Source: a virus. Taken from it: a DNA stretch of 64,000 nucleotides. Under the pieces are notes generated by a model. That model did not search any database. It was given only the letters and a program-made list of their open reading frames with translations, and was not told the DNA's origin. The position numbers and the translations under genes were made by a program. Numbering within the stretch: the first letter of the stretch is position 1; each line of letters begins with the position of its first letter. Positions 39,756-47,524 of the stretch are shown here, piece by piece. The stretch covers positions 16,589 to 80,588 of IMG/VR virus record IMGVR_UViG_3300042869_001887. One strand, 5' to 3'.

Positions 39756-40472
39756 ATGAAAAAAATTTTATTTCTAACTTCTTTGTTTCTAACGTCTGCG
39801 GTTTATTCTCAGACGTTAGGGACTACGAAGACTGAGCAGTATAAGGCTAGCTTCGAAACAAAAATCAATATCGACTCACTTATGGATTATGATGGTCCTC
39901 AAGTACCAATTCAAATCCTTACTATCGGTATAAGTGATGAGGTTTATGAGCAGTATCCTGAACTAAAGGAGAAAAAGGTTGGACTCGGTGTTGCAAACAT
40001 TGTTTTGGAGTATCTCTCTGACCTCAACAGATTTACATTCACTGAGGATAAGACGGAGATAAAAAACAGAATGGTAAAGCAGTTCCAAGCGTCTCAGGCA
40101 GGTATTAGTCAGGACAAGTTGGACGGTAGAGGAAAGATTAGACTTGCACATTATTTTGTGACTGTGGAGGTTTATGACTTTTCTGTATCAGAAGATGAGA
40201 CTGTAAATCTAAAGGATGGGGTAAAGAATACTGTCAATACAAGACTTGGTCTTCAGGTAAGATTTACAGATGCTGAGACAGGTGAAATTGTTGCGGCAAG
40301 TGGTCTCGGTGAAGCTAAGACTGTTAGAGAACTTACACTTCTCAATGATGATAATTTGAGTGAAGTAAAATTCAACCAATCTACAATTGGTATAACAACA
40401 AAGAAGGCTTTGGACATTGCATGTTCAAGAATTCTTGTAAGACTTATCAAAAAGGGTAAGTTTCCGAGATAA
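39756..40472 (+). CDS. CsgG/HfaB-family exported protein
   Basis: 238 residues with a signal peptide MKKILFLTSLFLTSAVYSQ and no lipobox Cys. The body VGLGVANIVLEYLSDLNRFTFTED...IRLAHYFVTVEVYDFSVSE...VNTRLGLQVRFTDAETGEIVAASGLGEAKT...SRILVRLI follows the CsgG fold, whose members form outer-membrane secretion pores for curli. Marine phages often carry CsgG-like genes. It is codon-biased slightly differently from its neighbours (more GAG, CTT). It may form or gate a pore during release or entry. Confidence 0.82.
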   Translation: MKKILFLTSLFLTSAVYSQTLGTTKTEQYKASFETKINIDSLMDYDGPQVPIQILTIGISDEVYEQYPELKEKKVGLGVANIVLEYLSDLNRFTFTEDKTEIKNRMVKQFQASQAGISQDKLDGRGKIRLAHYFVTVEVYDFSVSEDETVNLKDGVKNTVNTRLGLQVRFTDAETGEIVAASGLGEAKTVRELTLLNDDNLSEVKFNQSTIGITTKKALDIACSRILVRLIKKGKFPR

Positions 40473-41927
40473 ATGTGGAAAAGATTAAAAACATTTTTAA
40501 GTATTTCCTTTATCTTGTTTCTCAGCTTCAAAGCTGAGGCACAAAATGTTGTCTATACATTCATCGACCCCTGCACAAAAGAAGTAACAAACTTTTCAAT
40601 TCCAATTCAAGGGGGTACGGTAGTATATTTTTATGGTCGTTCGGCATCATTTACCGCACAAGATGTGGCAAGTGGTGCCTTTGCCGCTTGGGTCAATCAA
40701 GCATATGCCGATTACAGAAAATTGACCCCATGCTCAGTTCAATCGGTTACAGTTACAAGAAATCAAATTACAGCACAAGTTATCGGTAATGTTGTTAGTA
40801 GTGTTGTGGGTCAAATAAATTCCTCTGTGATGCAGGGTTCATCTATGGGTGGAAACGACGCAGCATCCAAAGGAAGTAACAGCAGTTCAGAAAAGAAAAA
40901 AAATAAAAATGAAAGTAGTAATTCTAGCAATTCCACTTCTGTTACTAATTCTAATGGGAATGGTTCTACAAGTTCATCAAATAACTCAAGCGGTCAAGGC
41001 AACGGGTCTGTTCCTGTGGGAGGTTCTCAAACTGGTGGCCAAGGTTCTCAAACTGGCGGTAATAATAGTGGGGGGAGCGGTAATAATAACACTGGTGGGA
41101 ATGGTGGCGGTGGTGGCGTATCTTCAAATTCTAATTCGGGAGGTAGTGAGAAAGATAAGGAAAAAGGTTCGGAGGTAGTTGCAACAACCCTAATGAACGT
41201 AGAGGTCAGAAACGACAAAGGTTCTGAAAGTGGTGGTTCGAGTGGTGGAGGAAAAAAGGGTAATGGAAAATCAGGAAACCAAAATCCTCTTATCGTTTCT
41301 TCTGATTTGACCTCAGCACAAAATTTAGATAAATCTTTTACTGGTATTGCAAACATCGGAATGTCAAGAACCTCTCTTATGGGAACAAGTTCTTGGGGTG
41401 TAACAGGAATGGTTTGGTTTAACTTCAAACAATTTGCAATCAACTCAAGATACACCAAGATAAAAATGAATCAATCAGGAACCCTCAAATTCGTTCATAA
41501 CGTCAATTTAACGGGGGCATATTCCTACGGTAACGTATTTTCATTCTTGGGTTATAGTATGATAATAAACGCAAAGAAATGGGGTATTACAGGATTTAAC
41601 GTCAGTGGAGCAATTGCAAAACTACCATCGGATAGTAATTTGTTTATCAGTCCGTCATTTACCGCATTTTATACGAGACCATTTTCACCCAATAAAAAAC
41701 TTACAATATCTCCTGAAATTTATTTAATATCAACTCCCGTTGTTTATTCTTCTGTAGATAAAATCACCGTGACAGATAGAACATTTAGTGCTTTTTTGGG
41801 AAGTGGATTTGATTATCAAATTTCAAGGAGGTTCAAGTTCAACGTAAATTACAAAGCCAATCTTTCAACAAATCCTGACTTTCCAATCCTTTCCTTTTTT
41901 CTAATTGGTAGTAAAGTAAATCTATGA
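40473..41927 (+). CDS. Outer-membrane beta-barrel protein with a Ser/Gly/Asn linker
   Basis: 484 residues. Signal peptide MWKRLKTFLSISFILFLSFKAEAQ; a small N-terminal domain (to about residue 130); a low-complexity Ser/Asn/Gly-rich linker (about 130-275); then a C-terminal domain of alternating strands (WGVTGMVWFNFKQFAINSRY..., FKFNVNYKANLSTNP...) that looks like an 8- to 12-strand barrel. The linker is the least complex coding stretch in the window. Starts directly after the CsgG-like gene stop and overlaps the lectin gene by 4 nt. Confidence 0.75.
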   Translation: MWKRLKTFLSISFILFLSFKAEAQNVVYTFIDPCTKEVTNFSIPIQGGTVVYFYGRSASFTAQDVASGAFAAWVNQAYADYRKLTPCSVQSVTVTRNQITAQVIGNVVSSVVGQINSSVMQGSSMGGNDAASKGSNSSSEKKKNKNESSNSSNSTSVTNSNGNGSTSSSNNSSGQGNGSVPVGGSQTGGQGSQTGGNNSGGSGNNNTGGNGGGGGVSSNSNSGGSEKDKEKGSEVVATTLMNVEVRNDKGSESGGSSGGGKKGNGKSGNQNPLIVSSDLTSAQNLDKSFTGIANIGMSRTSLMGTSSWGVTGMVWFNFKQFAINSRYTKIKMNQSGTLKFVHNVNLTGAYSYGNVFSFLGYSMIINAKKWGITGFNVSGAIAKLPSDSNLFISPSFTAFYTRPFSPNKKLTISPEIYLISTPVVYSSVDKITVTDRTFSAFLGSGFDYQISRRFKFNVNYKANLSTNPDFPILSFFLIGSKVNL

Positions 41928-43363
41928 GAATAATTTTTACCATATTATTTTCTTTCATTTTTTGTTTTGGATTTTCACAATCTATTTCCGCTCCTGTTGG
42001 TAGAACTTATCAAATCAACACTTCGGGTCAGGATGCTAGCGGATTTATTGTAAATGGTTTTACCTCTGAAACACTACTTACTTCAGTAGGGCTCGTAAAT
42101 CCTCCCGCAGGTGTAACATTTTCAATAACAACAACAGCAGGATTATCCTTCGCAACAGGGTATAACAGTTGGTCCAATATTACGAGAATCAGTTTTACAG
42201 GTACCCAATCGAATATCAACAATGCATTGGCTTCTCTAAAGATAAACACAGGTTCATCTACAGGTAATGTACAGATATCCGTCTCAACTACTGTAAATCC
42301 ATCAGGGTATTACTATAACGCGACAAACGGACACTTTTATCGTCCCATTTCAGGTACCTCAACATATACTGCAGCGAAAAACGCTTCTGCAACGCAAACA
42401 TTCAAAGGTCAAACAGGTTATCTGGTTACAATAACATCACAGGATGAACAGAATTTCATAGGTGCGAACGTACCTGGAAACAACATTTGGATAGCCCTTT
42501 CCGATAGACTTCAAGAAGGTTATTGGAGAGTAGATGCAGGACCTGAAAATGGTACTTTAATCAATATAGGAAACTACAACGGTAATCCGCAAGCAGGGAC
42601 TTATCAAAATTGGTGTGGTGGGGAACCTAATGATGCTGGCGGTGAGGATTATGCAGTCACAAAATGGGGTGGTGGAAATTGTTGGAATGATTTACCGGAT
42701 GGAGCTGGTTGGACGAGTGGGTATGTTGTGGAGTTTGGTACTTGGTCAAATCCCTCTGATGCTACATTCACAGAATATTATGCAGCCAATACAATTAACA
42801 TGGTTGCGGTTACAAATACTCTCAGCGGAACAATATCTATTCCGACGTTATCCACACTACCGACGGTAACTTTATACAGAATTGTAAATGGCTCTGATGT
42901 ATTAGTGGAGACCAAAACAGTTTCATCATCAGGTTCTTATTCTTTCACTCTTCCCGCACAGAACTCAACTTATAAATTGGTACCTAATTTAAGTGTTCAA
43001 GGAATTACAACGGCAGATTTCAATTTAGCATTTCAAGAGGTACAAAATGTAAATACCCCAAATAATACTGCGCCTGGATTAGTGATGACGGGAACAAAAC
43101 AATGGAAAGCAGCAGATTTCAATCAGAATGGAATTTTGGATTTGGGTGATTCTTATTTAATCTTGTCTCACGTTACTGGATTTAGACCCTCAACACAAGT
43201 TTTGTGGTTCTCACCAACCAATTATGATTCAATAACCAAAAATAATTTTGGAACAATACAACCTGTCACCTTTTTTACAATTTCCGTGACAACATCAAAC
43301 GTGACTCAAAACATAAAATATTGTGTTTTGGGGGACGTAAATTTATCTCACTCGTCTCAGTAA
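41924..43363 (+). CDS. Secreted C-type-lectin protein with a dockerin-like end
   Basis: 479 residues. Signal peptide MRIIFTILFSFIFCFGFSQ. A beta-rich N-terminal domain, then a C-type lectin-like domain (about 150-270): GYLVTITSQDEQNFIG, NNIWIALSDRLQEGYWRVD, YQNWCGGEPNDAGGEDYAV, NCWNDLP, YVVEFG, with the Glu-Pro-Asn calcium/sugar motif. The C-terminal 130 residues align with the middle of the T9SS cargo (ADFNQNGILDLGDSY; VLGDVNLSHSS), but the protein stops there, lacking the cohesin-like and sorting domains. Binding of host glycan is likely; location is unclear. Confidence 0.82.
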   Translation: MRIIFTILFSFIFCFGFSQSISAPVGRTYQINTSGQDASGFIVNGFTSETLLTSVGLVNPPAGVTFSITTTAGLSFATGYNSWSNITRISFTGTQSNINNALASLKINTGSSTGNVQISVSTTVNPSGYYYNATNGHFYRPISGTSTYTAAKNASATQTFKGQTGYLVTITSQDEQNFIGANVPGNNIWIALSDRLQEGYWRVDAGPENGTLINIGNYNGNPQAGTYQNWCGGEPNDAGGEDYAVTKWGGGNCWNDLPDGAGWTSGYVVEFGTWSNPSDATFTEYYAANTINMVAVTNTLSGTISIPTLSTLPTVTLYRIVNGSDVLVETKTVSSSGSYSFTLPAQNSTYKLVPNLSVQGITTADFNLAFQEVQNVNTPNNTAPGLVMTGTKQWKAADFNQNGILDLGDSYLILSHVTGFRPSTQVLWFSPTNYDSITKNNFGTIQPVTFFTISVTTSNVTQNIKYCVLGDVNLSHSSQ

Positions 43364-43372
43364 TATATTTAT
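43364..43372 (+). promoter_or_regulatory. TATATTTAT box before the endolysin
   Basis: TATATTTAT one base after the stop of the lectin gene, 17 nt before the endolysin ATG. Gives the endolysin its own late transcript. Confidence 0.5.
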
Positions 43373-43389
43373 AGAAAAAGTAAATTACT

Positions 43390-44229
43390 ATGCTACTAAA
43401 AGTGGGGTCTAAGGGAGAAGACGTAAAAAAACTCCAACAAAAACTTGGTTTGGGTGCTGATGGTGTTTTCGGAAAAGGAACCGAAGAATCAGTTAAAAAC
43501 TTTCAAACAAAATCAGGATTGACTCCTGACGGAATTGTGGGTGAACAAACTTGGCAAAAAATTATGGGTCAAGGCGTTCTTATTACAGAACCCGCACCTG
43601 TCGCTCAAGTGGCTCAACCTGTTGCTAACGTGGGTGGTTTGAAATTAGAAAAATTGAAAGGTCATATTCCTGATAATGTAATTGCTCAAATACCTGATAC
43701 AGCAAAAACTTTTGGTATTGACACCCCATTGAAACTTGCTCACTTCTTGGCTCAATGTGGTCATGAGTCGGGTGGATTCAGACTTACTCAGGAAAATTTG
43801 AACTACTCAGCACAAGGTCTAAAAAACATTTTTCCAAAATATTTTCCAGGAAATCTTTCAGAGTCATATGCACGTAACCCTCAGAAGATTGCATCCAAAG
43901 TTTATGGTGGTAGAATGGGTAATGGACCTGAATCAACAGGTGAGGGATTCAAATTCAGAGGAAGAGGTTACATTCAGCTCACAGGAAAAGACAATTACAC
44001 GGCTTTCGGGAAAGCTATAAACGAAGATATTACAGGTAATCCTGATTTGGTCTCATCGAAGTATCCTCTGTTGTCAGCTGCGTGGTTTTTCAGTAAAAAC
44101 TGTCTAAAGAAATGTGTGGATGACTCAAATGCAACAGTTACGTCTGTTACAAAGTGTGTGAACGGTGGAACTATCGGATTACCAGACAGATTGAAACACT
44201 TTAAAGAATACTATAATTTGTTAAAATAA
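43390..44229 (+). CDS. GH19 endolysin with a peptidoglycan-binding domain
   Basis: 279 residues. Residues 1-60 are a PG_binding_1 domain (GSKGEDVKKLQQKLG...GVFGKGTEESVKNFQ...DGIVGEQTWQKI). After a Pro/Ala/Val linker, residues 85-279 are a GH19 chitinase/lysozyme-like domain with AHFLAQCGHESGGF (general acid Glu126), NPQKIASKVYGGRMGNGPESTGEGFKFRGRGYIQLTG and a WFFSKNCLKK end. It cleaves the glycan strand of peptidoglycan during lysis. There is no signal peptide, so it would need a holin for export. Confidence 0.92.
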   Translation: MLLKVGSKGEDVKKLQQKLGLGADGVFGKGTEESVKNFQTKSGLTPDGIVGEQTWQKIMGQGVLITEPAPVAQVAQPVANVGGLKLEKLKGHIPDNVIAQIPDTAKTFGIDTPLKLAHFLAQCGHESGGFRLTQENLNYSAQGLKNIFPKYFPGNLSESYARNPQKIASKVYGGRMGNGPESTGEGFKFRGRGYIQLTGKDNYTAFGKAINEDITGNPDLVSSKYPLLSAAWFFSKNCLKKCVDDSNATVTSVTKCVNGGTIGLPDRLKHFKEYYNLLK

Positions 44230-44250
44230 TGGTCTCAATGCTATCAAAAC

Positions 44251-44281
44251 TTGTATTTTTTTCAATTTTTGATATATTTAT
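44251..44281 (+). promoter_or_regulatory. Promoter TTG-N19-TATATTTAT
   Basis: TTG at 44251-44253, 19-nt spacer, TATATTTAT at 44273-44281. No sizeable gene follows before a terminator about 45 nt later, so it should drive a short RNA. Confidence 0.6.
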
Positions 44282-44360
44282 GAGTGTTATCACCGTAAGG
44301 TGTTCTCATATATCCTTTCCAAAAGACCCGCAAATTTTTTTGTGGGTCTTATTTTTTTTA
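44282..44360 (+). ncRNA. Candidate short RNA ended by a terminator hairpin
   Basis: Between the promoter box ending at 44281 and a terminator AAGACCCGCA...TGTGGGTCTT plus T run (about 44323-44360). It contains a small ACC-GTAA-GGT hairpin. A 30-codon frame starts at 44280 but runs through the terminator, so an untranslated RNA is more likely. Confidence 0.35.
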
Positions 44361-44369
44361 TTATCTTTG
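44340..44369 (+). promoter_or_regulatory. Host-type promoter TTG-N19-TATCTTTG
   Basis: TTG at 44340-44342, 19-nt spacer, TATCTTTG at 44362-44369, 14 nt before the ATG at 44384. Full match to TTG-N19/20-TAnnTTTG. It starts the run of small plus-strand genes to 47485. Confidence 0.7.
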
Positions 44370-44383
44370 TAAAAATAATTTTT

Positions 44384-44584
44384 ATGGATAAAAGAAGCTC
44401 TCATTGGTTAGACTCACTCGCATGGGTAAGAAAAGTCTATTTTTCATGTCAAACAAAGGAACAAGAAGATGCCGCAGAAAGATTATTATTGAACTTCGAG
44501 AGGCTTTACAAAAACGAAGATTTAATCACTTTGTCTTGGGCTCTTCGAGATGAATATTTAAAATTCAAATATCAAAAGAAATGA
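44384..44584 (+). CDS. Small helical protein
   Basis: 66 residues (MDKRSSHWLDSLAWVRKVYFSC... AAERLLLNFERLYKNEDLITLSWALRDEYLKFKYQKK). No family recognised. First gene after a host-type promoter, so likely expressed early. Its stop overlaps the next start (ATGA). Confidence 0.7.
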   Translation: MDKRSSHWLDSLAWVRKVYFSCQTKEQEDAAERLLLNFERLYKNEDLITLSWALRDEYLKFKYQKK

Positions 44585-44838
44585 AAAGTCCTCTTTGTTT
44601 CCTCGGTATACATTTTTGGGAATACAGAAAAGAAAAACATCAATGTACTGGTCACCCTAATGGTAGAGAATTTGTCAGGGTAATTGTTAGAGAATGTACT
44701 TGTTGTGGACATAGGGAACATCATCCTCTACCAAGAATTGGTAAAAGTTTAAACCTCTGGAAATCATTTGACGATGTAGGAAAGAACGATTGTATAGACA
44801 TTAAAAGATTGAACGATGAAAATTTTGTTAAAAAATAG
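44581..44838 (+). CDS. Small putative zinc-binding protein
   Basis: 85 residues. The sequence CLGIHFWEYRKEKHQC...RECTCCGHREHHPLPR clusters Cys and His (two Cys-x-Cys-Cys and three His), fitting a single zinc site. No family recognised. In the early-type run, overlapping both neighbours. Confidence 0.65.
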   Translation: MKSPLCFLGIHFWEYRKEKHQCTGHPNGREFVRVIVRECTCCGHREHHPLPRIGKSLNLWKSFDDVGKNDCIDIKRLNDENFVKK

Positions 44839-45442
44839 TTTTTTTGAATCATTAAAAACTATATCACGCCATGAGACTTGGTGGTACAAAACATATGAAA
44901 CAGTCCGATTTAAAATTCCTGTGTTTCTGAAAAATATTTGGTTTTTCAGAAAAAATCTGTGGGAGTTTCGTGGTTGGGATTATTCTTTCAACCTATCTCT
45001 ATTGGCAAAATCCTTAGAAAAGACCTCTGATGTTTTAAGAAACGGTCATGAGGTAGAAATAACTCGTTTGAAAAAAGTTGAAAAAATTCAAAGAGTTATT
45101 AAAATAATAAATGACATGAGAGAGTCAACCTACATAAACAGAGCGGAAACCGAACTAGGAGAACTTATTTTACACGATTGGGATTTTCAAGAAGTTGAAA
45201 GTGGTGGCTATCAAATGTTAGACAAAGAAACTCCTGAAGAAAAAGAACATAATCGTAAGGTGTTTGAAAGAGCCAGAGAAATCGAGAAAGATGAGTTCGA
45301 AGAACTTTGGATAATACTCAAGGGTCAAAACTACGATGAGTTCCATGAAACATTCAAACAACTTTCTGAAGAAGAAAAAATGAAACACGACCATTGGGAA
45401 AATTGGTTCGATGGTTCAGGTATAAAAAATTGGTGGGATTAA
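44816..45442 (+). CDS. Protein of unknown function, phage-typical
   Basis: 208 residues. The start overlaps the upstream gene by 23 nt. Aromatic N-terminal third (TWWYKTYETVRFKIPVFLKNIWFFRKNLWEFRGWDYSFNLSLLAKSLEKTSDVLRNG), then a charged helical part and an acidic, Trp-rich end (DHWENWFDGSGIKNWWD). The 'W-x-WDYSF-LSLL' stretch recurs, to my memory, in many large phages. Function unknown. Confidence 0.75.
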   Translation: MKILLKNSFFESLKTISRHETWWYKTYETVRFKIPVFLKNIWFFRKNLWEFRGWDYSFNLSLLAKSLEKTSDVLRNGHEVEITRLKKVEKIQRVIKIINDMRESTYINRAETELGELILHDWDFQEVESGGYQMLDKETPEEKEHNRKVFERAREIEKDEFEELWIILKGQNYDEFHETFKQLSEEEKMKHDHWENWFDGSGIKNWWD

Positions 45443-45463
45443 AAAATTTATTAGAAAAGAGAT

Positions 45464-45652
45464 ATGAAAAAATTATATAGAAGTACTATCGATAAAAGAA
45501 TAGGTGGTGTTTGTGGCGGTCTTGCAGAGTATACAAATAGTGACCCGACAATTTGGAGAATACTTTTTTTGGCTTTAATTTTTGCACCCTTCCCTACCGT
45601 ACTATTTTATCTTTTAGCCTGTATTGTTATCCCTCAAAACAAAATTTTATAA
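45464..45652 (+). CDS. PspC-domain protein
   Basis: 62 residues: MKKLYRSTIDKRIGGVCGGLAEYTNSDPTIWRILFLALIF... The 'R-x-IGGVCGGLAEY-x3-DPTIWRI' signature and one membrane helix are those of the PspC domain of the phage-shock response. A stand-alone phage copy may protect the membrane or interfere with the host stress response; that is inferred from family. Confidence 0.88.
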   Translation: MKKLYRSTIDKRIGGVCGGLAEYTNSDPTIWRILFLALIFAPFPTVLFYLLACIVIPQNKIL

Positions 45653-45654
45653 AA

Positions 45655-45816
45655 ATGATTGCATTCTGGTTTTTTATGTTTATCTTCGTTTTGACAATTT
45701 CAATCGTTTGGGTTCGAGGGATTGATAATATGAAAAAAAATCATCCTGATTACAAAGGTGAAGACTTTCTGAATTGGGACAAAATGAAGAAATATGAGAA
45801 TGACCTTTATAAGTGA
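45655..45816 (+). CDS. Small membrane-anchored protein
   Basis: 53 residues from the ATG at 45655: one N-terminal membrane helix (IAFWFFMFIFVLTISIVWV) and a short charged tail (NHPDYKGEDFLNWDKMKKYEND). Overlaps the phosphoesterase start by 23 nt. Function unknown. Confidence 0.65.
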   Translation: MIAFWFFMFIFVLTISIVWVRGIDNMKKNHPDYKGEDFLNWDKMKKYENDLYK

Positions 45817-46468
45817 CACTCATGGTAAACATAAATACCTAACCTCCAAGGCGTATAATAACATACTCGGAAGCGGGGACTGTATAATTCACGCTGGGGA
45901 TATTTCTAATCTTGGAAAAGTTGGTGAAATCAAGGATTTTCTTGATTGGTTCTCAAATACAGATTACACTCACAAAATCTTTATCGCAGGTAATCATGAT
46001 TTTGGTTTTGAGGTTGTTCAGGATATTGCTCCTGAATACAAAGAAAAGGGTGTTCATTATCTATTCGATAGTGAAGTAGTAATCGATGGTGTCAAATTTT
46101 ATGGTAGTCCTTGGCAACCTGAATTTTATAATTGGGCTTTCAATCTTCCAAGAGGAGAAAAGTTGGCAGAAAAATGGAAGAAGATACCTGGTAACACTGA
46201 TGTTCTTATTACTCATGGACCCGCACATGGAATGCTCGACCATACTCCTCAAGGAGAACTCGTGGGTTGTAAAGACCTATTCAATAGGGTTATGGAAGTA
46301 CAACCAAAAATTCACGTTTGTGGTCATATCCATTGGGCGTATGGTCAAAAAAATTTTTTTGGTGTTGAATTTTTAAACGCCTCAGTTTTGAATGAGAGGT
46401 ATCAATATGAAAATGAACCAATAAAAATTATTTTTGATACGGAAACTAAACAAATAGACTATGAATGA
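45794..46468 (+). CDS. Calcineurin-like metallophosphoesterase
   Basis: 224 residues. The five metal motifs are present: ISDTHGKH, HAGDIS, AGNHDFG, LITHGPAHG and CGHIHWAYG. The size and the WFSNTDYTHKIFIAGNHD phrase match the single-domain group related to MPPED1/UPF0046-like phosphodiesterases. It hydrolyses phosphodi- or monoesters; the natural substrate is unknown, perhaps cyclic nucleotides of host defence signalling. In the early-type run. Confidence 0.9.
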   Translation: MRMTFISDTHGKHKYLTSKAYNNILGSGDCIIHAGDISNLGKVGEIKDFLDWFSNTDYTHKIFIAGNHDFGFEVVQDIAPEYKEKGVHYLFDSEVVIDGVKFYGSPWQPEFYNWAFNLPRGEKLAEKWKKIPGNTDVLITHGPAHGMLDHTPQGELVGCKDLFNRVMEVQPKIHVCGHIHWAYGQKNFFGVEFLNASVLNERYQYENEPIKIIFDTETKQIDYE

Positions 46469-46940
46469 AAATGCTGTAATCGAATTAAAAAAACTTGGCC
46501 CTGAATCGACCGTAAAGGTGACAATCGACCTTTATCGAAAATCTTTATTAGAGGTCTGTTATCATACAGGTTCGAAATTTGATAAAAAATTCACCTGTGA
46601 TTCAGAAACTACTTGGAGAGGTGCTAGTCTTGTCTGTGAACAATTTACTGTTTCAGAACTAATAGAATTACTCGAAACCAAGGAATTGACTGAGATGCAA
46701 GATGTAGATTTTCCTGACCTTTCAATAGAAACAACTACAGATGGCGAGGTTGACATTACCAACATTGAGTGGGAAGAACCCTTGACCGAAGAAGAAGAGT
46801 CAGGATTCGTCTCTAATGACCTATATTGGGATTCAGAAATTACTGACTCAGAGTTGAATTTTAGTACAGGTAGTATTTTTAGCATGGTTATTGAATCTGA
46901 TGATAATTTAATTGCAAAAATTTCCGATGAAAAAGAATAA
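46461..46940 (+). CDS. Acidic protein of unknown function
   Basis: 159 residues, strongly acidic from residue 70 onward (TEMQDVDFPDLSIETTTDGEVDITNIEWEE). N-terminal 65 residues look folded (VKVTIDLYRKSLLEVCYH). No family recognised. Overlaps both neighbours. Confidence 0.7.
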   Translation: MNENAVIELKKLGPESTVKVTIDLYRKSLLEVCYHTGSKFDKKFTCDSETTWRGASLVCEQFTVSELIELLETKELTEMQDVDFPDLSIETTTDGEVDITNIEWEEPLTEEEESGFVSNDLYWDSEITDSELNFSTGSIFSMVIESDDNLIAKISDEKE

Positions 46941-47217
46941 AATAAACGATGGACATTTTGTCGAAGCTCTCGACAGATTATTTTTTGTTACAGATATTAT
47001 GGACAGGTATCTTATGTCACACCCTGTAATAAAAAAGGATAAAGAAATAAAAAAATTGATTAAATTTAGTATCATCAATCTTTTAGAAGCCTATCAAAGG
47101 GTGGGTAATAACACTTATGAAAAAGAATTTGAAAGACCGTCAATTAGTGAAGTTGTTTCTGGACGACGTGAGAAATCCGAAGACAACAGGCTGGACCGTC
47201 GTCAGAAACTACGATGA
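46927..47217 (+). CDS. Small helical protein of unknown function
   Basis: 96 residues from the ATG at 46927. Helical (FVEALDRLFFVTDIMDRYLMSHPVIKK... LIKFSIINLLEAYQRVG), then a basic tail (SGRREKSEDNRLDRRQKLR) that lies in the region shared with the next gene in another frame. No family recognised. Confidence 0.65.
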   Translation: MKKNKINDGHFVEALDRLFFVTDIMDRYLMSHPVIKKDKEIKKLIKFSIINLLEAYQRVGNNTYEKEFERPSISEVVSGRREKSEDNRLDRRQKLR

Positions 47218-47485
47218 ATTTGTAAAACATATCGAAGAAAACGGTTTACCTGAAGAAGTTTCCTTTGACCATGATTTAGCTGATGTTCATTATGACCCTG
47301 AAACGTTCAAACAAGGGTTTGTATATCACGAAAAAACCGGATATGATTGTGCTAAATGGTTATGCGAATATTGTTGGACTAATGGACTCCCTGTCCCCAC
47401 TTGGAATGTTCATTCCGCAAATCCTGTTGGTCGTGATAATATTGTTCAACTCATCGAGAACTTCCAAAAAAAATTGAATTATTAA
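47117..47485 (+). CDS. Cyclic-phosphate-processing receiver-like domain protein
   Basis: 122 residues. LVKLFLDDVRNPKTTGWTVVRNYDEF, EVSFDHDLAD, KTGYDCAKWLCEYC and WNVHSANPVGRDNIVQLIENF match the receiver-like family linked by others to cyclic-phosphate end processing in RNA repair. Acidic pocket DD and conserved HSANPVG are intact. The start at 47117 overlaps the preceding gene by 101 nt; a GTG at 47147 (VKLFLDD) would be a shorter alternative. A terminator follows. Confidence 0.8.
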   Translation: MKKNLKDRQLVKLFLDDVRNPKTTGWTVVRNYDEFVKHIEENGLPEEVSFDHDLADVHYDPETFKQGFVYHEKTGYDCAKWLCEYCWTNGLPVPTWNVHSANPVGRDNIVQLIENFQKKLNY

Positions 47486-47486
47486 A

Positions 47487-47511
47487 GGTGAGAGAAATCT
47501 CACCTTTTTTT
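47487..47511 (+). terminator. Rho-independent terminator
   Basis: AAAGGTGAGA-GAAA-TCTCACCTTT plus T run after the receiver-like gene; ends the early-type run begun at 44384. A GTATTTAT box follows directly. Confidence 0.85.
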
Positions 47512-47524
47512 GTATTTATAAGTT

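Noticed and set aside
40849-41458. Long frames opposite or beside the Ser/Gly/Asn linker of the barrel protein
   Set aside because: They arise from low-complexity repeats and have no start signal or independent domain.
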